DNA of 64,000 nucleotides from Caldicellulosiruptor obsidiansis OB47 (GTDB lineage: Bacteria > Bacillota > Thermoanaerobacteria > Caldicellulosiruptorales > Caldicellulosiruptoraceae), in contig NC_014392.1 in the NCBI RefSeq assembly GCF_000145215.1, positions 799,501 to 863,500 on the forward strand, read 5' to 3'. Shown here piece after piece: positions 42,783 through 50,726 of this stretch. Below the pieces are notes generated by a model. It did not search any database and was not told where the DNA came from. It saw nothing but the letters and a program-made list of their open reading frames with translations. Made by a program: the position numbers and the translations under genes. Each line of letters begins with the position of its first letter. The stretch's first letter is position 1.

Positions 42783-43340
42783 TTGATAGTTTTCTTAAAT
42801 TTCTTGCTTTTTACAATATTAGTTATTTATCTTTGCTTACCCAAAATATTTTTGATTGAGATAAAAGTTGAAAAAGCCTTTTTTGTTGGAGTAAAGTTTA
42901 ACTTTTTAGGAATTTATGTGCATATATTTTACAAAAAAATTCCTATTTCTGGGTGTAAAAGAGTTGAACATTTTTCTACTGGAAAAGGAGCGAAAAAGAA
43001 AAAATCAAAACCTTTTTCTACCAAGATGGTATTTAAACTCATAAGAATGTTCCTTTTGTCTACTGTAATGAAAGTAGAGAAGATTCGTGCGCGCATTTAC
43101 TGTGCAGATGCTTTTATTTTGAGTATTTTAAGTGCAAGCATATATTCAATTTGGGGAATATTAATGTCATGTGGACAGAATACTAAGCTTGATTATAAAG
43201 CGTTCTGTCAAGAGAACTTTTTGTCAAGTATTTTACAACTAAATATTTATGTAAAGATTTTTCCTGTAAAGCTTCTGACCAATTGGTTTAAGGTAATAAA
43301 AAAACAAAAGGGTGGTGTTAAACTTGGCTCATCCGATTGA
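42783..43340 (+). CDS. DUF2953-like membrane protein
   Basis: 185 residues. The N-terminal membrane helix (VFLNFLLFTILVIYLCL) is followed by a beta-type domain typical of DUF2953 proteins, with a basic linker (GKGAKKKKSKPF) in the middle and a hydrophobic stretch near residue 130. Genes of this type commonly precede ytfJ in Clostridia, and here it overlaps ytfJ by 17 bases. The function is unknown. The start is uncertain: TTG 42783 or TTG 42804, neither with a good ribosome site. Confidence 0.7.
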   Translation: MIVFLNFLLFTILVIYLCLPKIFLIEIKVEKAFFVGVKFNFLGIYVHIFYKKIPISGCKRVEHFSTGKGAKKKKSKPFSTKMVFKLIRMFLLSTVMKVEKIRARIYCADAFILSILSASIYSIWGILMSCGQNTKLDYKAFCQENFLSSILQLNIYVKIFPVKLLTNWFKVIKKQKGGVKLGSSD

Positions 43341-43707
43341 AATGCTCATGCAGACAACGATGGAGAATTTAAAACAGATGATTGACGTTAACACAATAGT
43401 GGGTGATGCTGTTCAAAGCTCAGCAGGAGCTGTTATTATTCCAGTTTCTAAAGTTTCATTTGGGTTTGTGGCAGGTGGTGGTGACATAAAACAAGATAGT
43501 ACCAAGCCCGGTAAAACCGACGAAAATTCTCCGCTTTTTGCAGGAGGTACTGGTGCTGGAATTTCTGTTATGCCGATTGCTTTTTTGGTTGTAACCCAAG
43601 ATCAGATAAGACTTTTGAATGTTTCAGCAAACAGCAGTATTGAAAGGATAATTGATATCATTCCGAACATAATTGAAGATATTAAAGAGATTATTCAGAG
43701 AAGATGA
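43324..43707 (+). CDS. ytfJ: GerW/YtfJ-family sporulation-linked protein
   Basis: 127 residues with the proposed TTG start, which gives an opening MAHPIEMLMQTTMENLKQMI matching the YtfJ/GerW family. Conserved GDAVQSSAGAVIIPVSKVS and FGFVAGGGDI segments follow, then a disordered linker and a GGTGAGISVMPIAFLVV strand. In Bacillus, GerW/YtfJ is needed for proper spore germination. Many anaerobes with no known spores keep it, so a non-spore role is possible. A GGTGGTG ribosome site precedes the TTG; the GTG at 43312 is the alternative start. Confidence 0.88.
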   Translation: MAHPIEMLMQTTMENLKQMIDVNTIVGDAVQSSAGAVIIPVSKVSFGFVAGGGDIKQDSTKPGKTDENSPLFAGGTGAGISVMPIAFLVVTQDQIRLLNVSANSSIERIIDIIPNIIEDIKEIIQRR

Positions 43708-43738
43708 TAGCAAGTTTGCTTTGCTATCATCTTTTTTT
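43702..43738 (+). terminator. Intrinsic terminator overlapping the ytfJ stop
   Basis: AGATGATAGCAA (43702-43713) pairs perfectly with TTGCTATCATCT (43721-43732) across a 7-base loop, with a seven-T tail. The ytfJ TGA (43705-43707) is in the left arm. Confidence 0.93.
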
Positions 43739-43788
43739 ATGTGAAAGAATAGAAATTAAATTGAAAATAATTTAGGAAGGTAATGAAA

Positions 43789-44364
43789 ATGAGAAAAAAG
43801 AAAATAAACAAAAAGTGTTCAAGAGTTCTGATAATCAAAACAATATTAGTAGTCCTATTTCTGATTTTTATCCTTGCAATAAAGTATCAATATATTCGCA
43901 TCAAAAATTTTCCGTTTGAGAAGGCTAAAATTTATTTTCAGCGTGATGAAAAAGTTTATTCAGAATTAACAAAATGGGCGAAAGATTTTTTACAGCCTTT
44001 ATCTTTTTCAAAACCACCGAACAGAGACAGTTTGACAAAAAGTTTATCTTCTACCTCCTACATATATCCTGCAGATGGTCAAATTCAATCCTCTGATGAT
44101 GGAGGAATTTTTATTATAGTTAAAAAGAAAACTAATATTCTCAGTCCCTGTGAAGGGAAGATAACAGAAGTTATAAAAAAGGGTGAAACTTTTGATATTA
44201 TTATAAAACAAGATAGTTGTATAATTTATAGACTTGAAAATATCGATGTTTTAACCGTTCAAAAAGGAGAAGTTTTAAAAAAAGGACAGATAATAGGATA
44301 TAAACTGCCGTTTGAGCTTGTAGGAAAAGATTATATATATTTTAAGAGAGAAGAAGTAATATAG
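43789..44364 (+). CDS. Membrane-anchored degenerate LytM/M23-like protein
   Basis: 191 residues. A basic N-terminus and one membrane helix (VLIIKTILVVLFLIFILAI) are followed by an extracytoplasmic linker and a C-terminal domain with the beta-rich LytM/biotinyl-like pattern: SPCEGKITEVIKKGETFDII and VQKGEVLKKGQIIGYK. The zinc residues of active M23 peptidases (HxxxD and HxH) are absent, as in the regulatory proteins SpoIVFA and some SpoIIQ-like forms. I cannot assign it to a named gene. ATG 43789 has AGGAAGG eight bases upstream; ATG 43783 is the alternative. The HD-GYP gene follows after a separate candidate promoter. Confidence 0.65.
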   Translation: MRKKKINKKCSRVLIIKTILVVLFLIFILAIKYQYIRIKNFPFEKAKIYFQRDEKVYSELTKWAKDFLQPLSFSKPPNRDSLTKSLSSTSYIYPADGQIQSSDDGGIFIIVKKKTNILSPCEGKITEVIKKGETFDIIIKQDSCIIYRLENIDVLTVQKGEVLKKGQIIGYKLPFELVGKDYIYFKREEVI

Positions 44365-44382
44365 TTTAGAAATATTTCACAA

Positions 44383-44412
44383 ATGACATATCAAACTATT
44401 TTGTGTTATACT
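44383..44412 (+). promoter_or_regulatory. Candidate promoter of the HD-GYP gene cluster
   Basis: ATGACA (44383-44388) and TATACT (44407-44412) are 18 bases apart. If used, the transcript starts near 44419, after the in-frame TTG at 44417, which supports the internal GTG 44477 as the true start. Confidence 0.5.
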
Positions 44413-44476
44413 AAATTTGAACAAAAATAAATCAAACAAAAAGGTTAACATAAAGGGAAATAAAGGATGGATTAAG

Positions 44477-46132
44477 GTGGAGCTAAGATTTAAAATATTA
44501 ATTATTACACTTCTGATAGCTTTCTTACCAACAACTGTCGTAGCTATATATGTGATGAATAATTTAATTCCTCAGTATGAAAAAATTACTTATGATTATT
44601 TTGTAAACAAACAACAACAAACATTAGAAAGGATAACCGAAAAGATTTTTGATGATATGGTAAATATAGTAAAAGAATATGCTATATGGAATGAGCTTTA
44701 CAGGGCTGTTATGACGAAGGATGAAGAGACAATAAACTTTTACTGGACAAACTGGCTTTATCAAAAACCTTACAATTTTTCTCTGATAATTGGTTTTTCA
44801 AAAAAGGGAGAAATTATTTCTTTTCATTCTCCAGTTGGGGATATCAAAAGTTCTGACAGTACAAAAATATACAAGATATTCAAGAAAATAATAAATAATA
44901 TCTATCCTTCTGATGATATAAATTTAATTCGTGTTGAAAGAGGTTTTATTACAATAAACGGTAAAGTTTTTGCATTTGTATGTTCACCTGTCTTAGATGA
45001 CAAAAATTTAGCAAAGCCTGTTGCTGGAGCACTTTTTCTGGCAAAGGACATTGATGAGTTTGTATCTCTTATACAGCCTTACATGGTAGATAGAATATAT
45101 TTTTTAAACCAAACAATGACATCAACTAATAATAGGCTTCTGAGCAACAAATTGCAATTGTTAGACACTGAAGGTAATAAAATAGGGGTACTTGTAATTG
45201 ACTATAATGAGAAAACTCTTTTAAATGTAAAAGAACATTTTGAAAAACTTCTTATTATTACATTTTTGTTTCTTATGGTTTTGACTTTACTTATTGCATT
45301 TTTAAGCGGAGTATATCTTACAAAAAAGGTTGTTCAACTCGAAGATTATGCTATTTCGTTATTTTCTAATATAAACGGTGATACAGTTACCCCGAAACCG
45401 AACATAAAAAAAGAAGGCAGATTTGAGAATGTAGAGATTATTTTAGAATATTTTTCGAAAGAGATAAAAAGCAAAATTTCAATATTGAAACAGCAAGATG
45501 AGCTTTTGAAAGAACTGTTTGAGAAAGAAAAGAGGAACTTTGAAGGAGCAATAAAGCTTTTAATTTCTATTATTGAAATGAAAGACCCTTACACTAAAGG
45601 ACATGCAGAAAGAGTTATGAAATACAGTAAAAGGATAGGTGAAAAACTATCTTCAAAGGGATATAAGATTGATTTATTTGACTTGGAAATTGCTGCATAT
45701 CTTCACGATATTGGCAAGATTGTAATTCCAGAAAATATCTTAAATAAACCTGACAAACTCACACAAGAAGAGTATGCAATTGTCAAAAGGCATTCGCTGG
45801 ATGGTTATAACATTCTTTCAAACATTGAATATTTTGATAATATAAAAGAAATTGTTTTGTATCATCACGAAAATGTAGATGGAAGTGGCTATCCACTGGG
45901 AATAAAGGGAGACAGAATTCCTATTGAGTCAAAGATAATCTCAGTGGCGGATGTATTTGATGCTCTTACAACAGATAGACCTTACCGTGGGGCTTTTTCG
46001 GAAGAAAAGGCTATAGAAATTATGAAAGAAGAGGTTGGCAAAAAGTTTGATCCAGAGGTTTTTGAGGCTTTTTTAGCTGTGATAAAAGAAGAAAAAATCA
46101 CAAGTTCAGTAGAGATGAAGATAGATGGATAA
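44477..46132 (+). CDS. Membrane HD-GYP phosphodiesterase with an extracytoplasmic sensor
   Basis: 551 residues. Two membrane helices (residues about 7-28 and 243-265) bracket a periplasm-side sensor domain resembling CHASE4 (WNELYRAVM, then SLIIGFSKKGEI). A linker region follows, then an HD-GYP domain: HAERV near 375, catalytic HDIGK near 406, the HH pair, DGSGYP (full GYP motif) and DVFDALTTDRPYR. The intact HD and GYP residues predict hydrolysis of cyclic-di-GMP or a related cyclic dinucleotide. GTG 44477 has AAAGGA nine bases upstream; a TTG at 44417 lacks a ribosome site. It overlaps the next gene by eight bases. Confidence 0.88.
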   Translation: MELRFKILIITLLIAFLPTTVVAIYVMNNLIPQYEKITYDYFVNKQQQTLERITEKIFDDMVNIVKEYAIWNELYRAVMTKDEETINFYWTNWLYQKPYNFSLIIGFSKKGEIISFHSPVGDIKSSDSTKIYKIFKKIINNIYPSDDINLIRVERGFITINGKVFAFVCSPVLDDKNLAKPVAGALFLAKDIDEFVSLIQPYMVDRIYFLNQTMTSTNNRLLSNKLQLLDTEGNKIGVLVIDYNEKTLLNVKEHFEKLLIITFLFLMVLTLLIAFLSGVYLTKKVVQLEDYAISLFSNINGDTVTPKPNIKKEGRFENVEIILEYFSKEIKSKISILKQQDELLKELFEKEKRNFEGAIKLLISIIEMKDPYTKGHAERVMKYSKRIGEKLSSKGYKIDLFDLEIAAYLHDIGKIVIPENILNKPDKLTQEEYAIVKRHSLDGYNILSNIEYFDNIKEIVLYHHENVDGSGYPLGIKGDRIPIESKIISVADVFDALTTDRPYRGAFSEEKAIEIMKEEVGKKFDPEVFEAFLAVIKEEKITSSVEMKIDG

Positions 46133-47249
46133 GTACAAACTTAAAATGTTACTTGAGTCTGATGAAGGTCCAAAACTTGATTTTAAGCAGTCTCTATCAC
46201 TTGAGACAGATGGTGAAAAAAAGGAACTTGTAAAAGATGTAATTGCTATTGCAAACTCAAGAGGTGGAAGAGGCTATATCATCTTTGGAGTGGAAGATAA
46301 AACAAAAAAAATTGTTGGAATCAAAGACACGAATATCTCTGAAGAAAAAATTCAACAGATAATTTCAAGTAGATGTGACCCGCCTGTATCAATTAAGTTT
46401 GAGATTGTAGAATACGATGGTAAGAAACTTGGTGTGCTCACAATATATAAAAGTAGTTTGAGACCTCATCAGATGGTCCAAAATGGTGTTTTTTATATCC
46501 GACGTGGTTCAACAACAGATGTTGCAAGAAGAGAAGAAGTAGCTTATATGTTTGAAGAAAGCGGTGCTGTTAATTTTGAGATGTCCATTGTAAGAAGTGC
46601 ACGTTTGAATGACCTTGACCCGGAACTTGTAGAGATGTTTTTCAAAAGAAGTGGCATTTCATCTGAGTGGGATAATTTAATTCTGCTTGAAAGCTTCGGG
46701 ATTGTCCAGAGAGACAGGGAAAATGGCAACCTTTATCCCACCTTAGCAGGCATTCTTGTGTTCGGAAAGTATCCAGAGAGATTTTTGCCTTCGGCGTATT
46801 TGAGTTTTGAATTTTTTAACCACACCCAGATTTTTTGTGGTAACATATATAGTATAATGAAAAAGACAATAAATTTTTTAACGGAGAAGTATCCGCAAAA
46901 AGATCTATGGGCTTTATTTGAAGCAATTGGAAATGCCCTTATTCACAGAGATTATTATGACTTGACAAGATGCCCAGCAGTCAAGATTAGTGAAAGATCT
47001 GTAGAAGTTGTAAATCCAGGCTGTCTTCTTGAGAGCAATATGATCTTCAGCATAGGTAGAGACATTATTCCAAGACGACGCAATCCATGGATTTACCAAA
47101 AAATGATTGTTTTAGATGAGTACAATCTATTTTTAAAAGGTGGCAAGGGAATATCAAAGATCAAAAGAATATATCCAAATGTTAAGATTATAAACATAAA
47201 TTCACAAAACATCTTCAAGATTATATTACCATCAATAGATAAACTGTAA
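46125..47249 (+). CDS. AlbA_2 (Schlafen-type) domain and HATPase_c_4 protein
   Basis: 374 residues. The N-terminal AlbA_2 domain (GPKLDFKQSLS, VKDVIAIANSRGGRGYIIFGVED in part, FYIRRGSTT) is followed by a long helical section and the HATPase_c_4 signature EAIGNALIHRDYYD near residue 265. Relatives, often called RecG-like or ATP-binding transcription regulators, usually extend into a C-terminal winged helix; this protein ends soon after the ATPase-like part, so the DNA-binding tail is missing or reduced. Its ATG lies inside the HD-GYP gene's end, implying translational coupling. The biological role of this family is not settled; some members belong to stress or phage-defence contexts. Confidence 0.82.
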   Translation: MDKYKLKMLLESDEGPKLDFKQSLSLETDGEKKELVKDVIAIANSRGGRGYIIFGVEDKTKKIVGIKDTNISEEKIQQIISSRCDPPVSIKFEIVEYDGKKLGVLTIYKSSLRPHQMVQNGVFYIRRGSTTDVARREEVAYMFEESGAVNFEMSIVRSARLNDLDPELVEMFFKRSGISSEWDNLILLESFGIVQRDRENGNLYPTLAGILVFGKYPERFLPSAYLSFEFFNHTQIFCGNIYSIMKKTINFLTEKYPQKDLWALFEAIGNALIHRDYYDLTRCPAVKISERSVEVVNPGCLLESNMIFSIGRDIIPRRRNPWIYQKMIVLDEYNLFLKGGKGISKIKRIYPNVKIININSQNIFKIILPSIDKL

Positions 47250-47261
47250 AAAAGAGGAGTA

Positions 47262-48656
47262 ATGGAAAGAATGGTCAAGGGTAAGGTAATTAATCTCAAT
47301 CCTACATCCTCAATGTATTTTAAAATTGGGATTAAACATTACGAAAAGGGAGAAATAGAACTTGCTATAAAAAGGCTTAGACAAGCTCTTGAACTTGACA
47401 GCAAGAACATTGAGATCAAATTTAACTTAGCTGGGCTTCTGGCCCAGGTTGGAGATTTTGAAAGTTCAAATAAGCTTTTGAGCGAGCTTACAAAAGATAG
47501 CCCAGAGTTTTATGATTCGTTGTTTGGACTTGGGTGTAATTTTTTTGAGATGGGCAAGTTCAAGGAAGCAAAAAATTTTTTAAAGAGATATGTGAAGCTT
47601 AGCAACAATATTGAGTTTAAAGAGGCAGCAGAGGATCTTCTTGACTTTATTGAGAGCCAAGAAGAGTTTGAAAAAGAACAAAAAGAAATTGAAAAATATT
47701 CAAAACTATTGGAAAGAGGTAATTTTCTTCTTGAAAGTGGAAGATATGAAGATGCAGTAAAATATTTCAAGATGATATTGGCGAAAGATGACAGTGTTCT
47801 TGCTGCGAGAAATAACCTTTCGCTTGCCTATTTTTATATGGGTGATGTTCAAAGAGCAATTGAAGAAGCTAAAAAGGTACTGCAGATTGATAAATACAAT
47901 GTATATGCTAACTGTAATCTGACCTTTTTCTACAGTAGTATAGGCAAAGAAAAAGAAATGAAAAGACATCTGAAAGTGATATTAGACATAAAAACACACG
48001 ACAGTAAAGATAAGATAAAGGTGCTGGACACTCTTATAAAATTAAATCAGCATAGCGAAATTGCCCAACGTGCAAATGAGCTTTTTGAGATTACAAGAGA
48101 GCCGTATTTTAAACATATTGAAGCGATAAGCCTTTACAACACGCGCAAGTATCTCAAAGCAAAAAAAATTTGGGAGTACTTAAAAAAGAACTTTGAGATG
48201 CCTGAGATAAGAATTGACTATTTTCTAAAGAAGGTCGATAATGTAATAAAGACATTTGAAAAAGACACTATAGACTATTTTGAAACAGGTTTTAAGTTTT
48301 TGGAAGGCATGGACGAAAAGGAGTTTAGAAGGCAGCTCCAAAATCATATTGACAATTATTTTTCTCAAACTGTCGAAGAAAACAGACAAAAAGTTATAGG
48401 AATTTTACAGCAGCACACAGAATTAAATCAGAAGGACCAAGAGACTATCTTTAATCTTCTAAAAAATCTTCCGCTTGAAAAGCCCAGATTAAATCTTCAG
48501 GCCATTGCTGCAATTGTTTGGTATGTGTTTAAAAGATATGTAAAGAAAGAGAAAATAAAACAAAAAGATGTAGCTAAGATTTTTGGAATTTCGCAGGCAG
48601 TTTTCTCTAAATGGTTTGGTGATTTCAAAGAGCTTTTACTAAACAAGGAAATATAA
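47262..48656 (+). CDS. TPR-repeat protein with C-terminal helix-turn-helix
   Basis: 464 residues. TPR-like helical repeats cover about residues 17-250 (FKIGIKHYEKGEIELAIKRL, GNFLLESGRYEDAVKYFKMI, LSLAYFYMGDVQRAIEEAKK). A long helical middle follows, then a C-terminal module (AAIVWYVFKRYVKKEKIKQK then DVAKIFGISQAVFSKWF) that resembles the second half of a TFIIB cyclin fold or the DUF6398-type domain, with a clear helix-turn-helix. It may link protein-protein contacts to DNA or RNA binding. It begins 12 bases after the AlbA_2 gene with GAGGAG before the ATG, so the three genes form one unit. I do not know its function. Confidence 0.75.
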   Translation: MERMVKGKVINLNPTSSMYFKIGIKHYEKGEIELAIKRLRQALELDSKNIEIKFNLAGLLAQVGDFESSNKLLSELTKDSPEFYDSLFGLGCNFFEMGKFKEAKNFLKRYVKLSNNIEFKEAAEDLLDFIESQEEFEKEQKEIEKYSKLLERGNFLLESGRYEDAVKYFKMILAKDDSVLAARNNLSLAYFYMGDVQRAIEEAKKVLQIDKYNVYANCNLTFFYSSIGKEKEMKRHLKVILDIKTHDSKDKIKVLDTLIKLNQHSEIAQRANELFEITREPYFKHIEAISLYNTRKYLKAKKIWEYLKKNFEMPEIRIDYFLKKVDNVIKTFEKDTIDYFETGFKFLEGMDEKEFRRQLQNHIDNYFSQTVEENRQKVIGILQQHTELNQKDQETIFNLLKNLPLEKPRLNLQAIAAIVWYVFKRYVKKEKIKQKDVAKIFGISQAVFSKWFGDFKELLLNKEI

Positions 48657-48694
48657 AATATTATTTTTTCACAAAAGGAGGCATTGCTGGTACA

Positions 48695-50614
48695 ATGAAC
48701 AAAATAGCTGTAACTCTTCCAGATGGGAAAGTGGTGGAGGCAGAAAAAGGAATATCTGCGCTGGAGTTTATAAAGACAATCTCCATGAAACTTTACAAAG
48801 AAGCAGTTGCGTGCAGAATAGATGGTGTTTTGAAGGATTTGTGGACCTGCCTTGACAAAGATTGCAGCTTTGAGGTTGTGACATTTTCAAGTGATGAGGG
48901 TAAAAAGGTTTACTGGCACACAACTTCACATATTTTGGCTCAGGCTGTCAAAAGGCTCTTTGGGGATAAAGTAAAACTTGGCATAGGACCTGCAATTGAC
49001 AAAGGTTTTTATTACGACTTTGATGTTGAAGAGTCTATCACAATAGAGATTTTGGAAAAGATTGAGCAGGAGATGCAGAAGATAATAAAAGAAGACTTAA
49101 AGATTGAGAGATTTGAACTTTCAAGAGAAGAAGCAATAAAACTTATGCAACAAAGAGGAGAAAACTACAAGGTTGAACTTATAAATGATATTCCAGAGGG
49201 AGAAATTATATCTTTTTATAGGCAAGGTGAATTTGTTGACCTTTGCACAGGACCACATCTTCCTTCAACAGGGAGAGTAAAAGCATTCAAACTACTTTCT
49301 GTTGCAGGTGCATACTGGCGAGGAGATTCTAAAAATAAAATGCTTCAAAGAGTTTATGGAGTATCATACGAGAAAAAGTCGCAGCTTGATGAATACCTTA
49401 CAATGCTTGAAGAAGCAAAGAAAAGAGATCATAGAAAGCTTGGAAGAGAGCTTGATTTATTTGACATATTTGACGAAGGGCCAGGATTTCCTTTCTTTTT
49501 GCCAAAAGGGATGATTATAAGAAACATATTAGAGGATTTTTGGAGAGAAGAACATAAAAGAAGAGGTTATCAGGAAATAAAGACTCCTATAATGTTAACA
49601 AAGGATCTTTGGATTCAGTCAGGGCATTGGGATCATTATAAAGAAAATATGTATTTTACCAAAATAGATGATCAGGAATTTGCAATAAAACCTATGAACT
49701 GTCCGGGTAGCATATTGGTGTATAAAAGAAAATCACATTCATATAGGGAACTTCCTCAACGTTTGTGTGAACTTGGGCTTGTTCACAGGCATGAGCTATC
49801 TGGTGTATTGCATGGTCTTATGAGAGTAAGATGTTTTACACAAGACGATGCTCATATATTCATGTTACCTTCACAAATAAAAGATGAAATAAAAGGTGTA
49901 ATTGATCTTATTGATTATTTTTATAGTGTATTTGGTTTCAAATATCATGTTGAACTTTCAACAAGACCTGAAAATTCAATGGGAACAGATGAGCAATGGA
50001 ACATGGCTGAAACTGCACTTAAGGAAGCGTTAGAGGAAGTAGGTATAAATTACAAAATAAATGAAGGTGATGGAGCTTTTTATGGACCCAAAATTGATTT
50101 TCATCTTGAAGATAGTTTGAAAAGAACATGGCAGTGTGCAACAATTCAGCTTGATTTCCAAATGCCAGAAAGGTTTGACTTATATTATATAGGTGAAGAT
50201 GGTGCAAAACATAGGCCGGTAATGTTACACAGAGTTGTTTTTGGCAGTATAGAGAGATTTATTGCAATACTTACTGAGCACTTTGCTGGTGCATTTCCGG
50301 TATGGTTAGCACCAACTCAAATAAGAGTAATACCAGTATCTGATAATTTCAATGATTACGCAGCAAAAATATCCCAAACACTGAAGGAAAATGGATTCAG
50401 AGTTGAAGAAGATTACAGATCAGAAACTGTAGGATATAAAATAAGAGATGCTCAACTACAAAAGATACCATACATGGTGATTGTGGGCGAAAAAGAGCAA
50501 AAAGAGAATACTATAGCAGTAAGAGACAGAAAGAAAGGAGATTTGGGTTCATTTACCATTGATGAGTTTGTATCAATGGTGAAAGAGAAAGTAGAGAAAA
50601 AGGTTATAGAATAA
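48695..50614 (+). CDS. thrS: Threonyl-tRNA synthetase
   Basis: 639 residues, full-length class IIa enzyme. It has an N-terminal TGS domain (ITLPDGKVVEAEKG-like start), an editing domain with HxxxH (HTTSHILAQAVK) and a late CTGPHLPSTG. The catalytic core has motif 1 to 3 and zinc ligands Cys (MNCPGS), His (HRHELSG and later), and the anticodon domain contains PTQIRVIPVSD. The ribosome site is AAAAGGAGG. The 38-base gap upstream has no room for a T-box leader, so regulation by uncharged tRNA through a T-box is not expected. The 3' half seems richer in A/T-ending codons than the 5' half. Confidence 0.96.
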   Translation: MNKIAVTLPDGKVVEAEKGISALEFIKTISMKLYKEAVACRIDGVLKDLWTCLDKDCSFEVVTFSSDEGKKVYWHTTSHILAQAVKRLFGDKVKLGIGPAIDKGFYYDFDVEESITIEILEKIEQEMQKIIKEDLKIERFELSREEAIKLMQQRGENYKVELINDIPEGEIISFYRQGEFVDLCTGPHLPSTGRVKAFKLLSVAGAYWRGDSKNKMLQRVYGVSYEKKSQLDEYLTMLEEAKKRDHRKLGRELDLFDIFDEGPGFPFFLPKGMIIRNILEDFWREEHKRRGYQEIKTPIMLTKDLWIQSGHWDHYKENMYFTKIDDQEFAIKPMNCPGSILVYKRKSHSYRELPQRLCELGLVHRHELSGVLHGLMRVRCFTQDDAHIFMLPSQIKDEIKGVIDLIDYFYSVFGFKYHVELSTRPENSMGTDEQWNMAETALKEALEEVGINYKINEGDGAFYGPKIDFHLEDSLKRTWQCATIQLDFQMPERFDLYYIGEDGAKHRPVMLHRVVFGSIERFIAILTEHFAGAFPVWLAPTQIRVIPVSDNFNDYAAKISQTLKENGFRVEEDYRSETVGYKIRDAQLQKIPYMVIVGEKEQKENTIAVRDRKKGDLGSFTIDEFVSMVKEKVEKKVIE

Positions 50615-50621
50615 AAATTTA

Positions 50622-50678
50622 AAAGGCTGCCAGGACATTATCAATGAGAATATAGGCTGTTTGTGGCAGCCTTTTTTA
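50622..50678 (+). terminator. Intrinsic terminator after thrS
   Basis: AAAGGCTGCCA (50622-50632) pairs perfectly with TGGCAGCCTTT (50664-50674) with a T-run to 50677. The 31-base loop is unusually long. Confidence 0.8.
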
Positions 50679-50726
50679 AATTCTTTTCATTATAACAAAA
50701 TAAATTTCAAAAAGGGGCGAACTGAT

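Noticed and set aside
48657-48694. T-box riboswitch before thrS
   Set aside because: Only 38 bases separate it from the preceding gene; there is no room for a T-box. The same applies to trpS.
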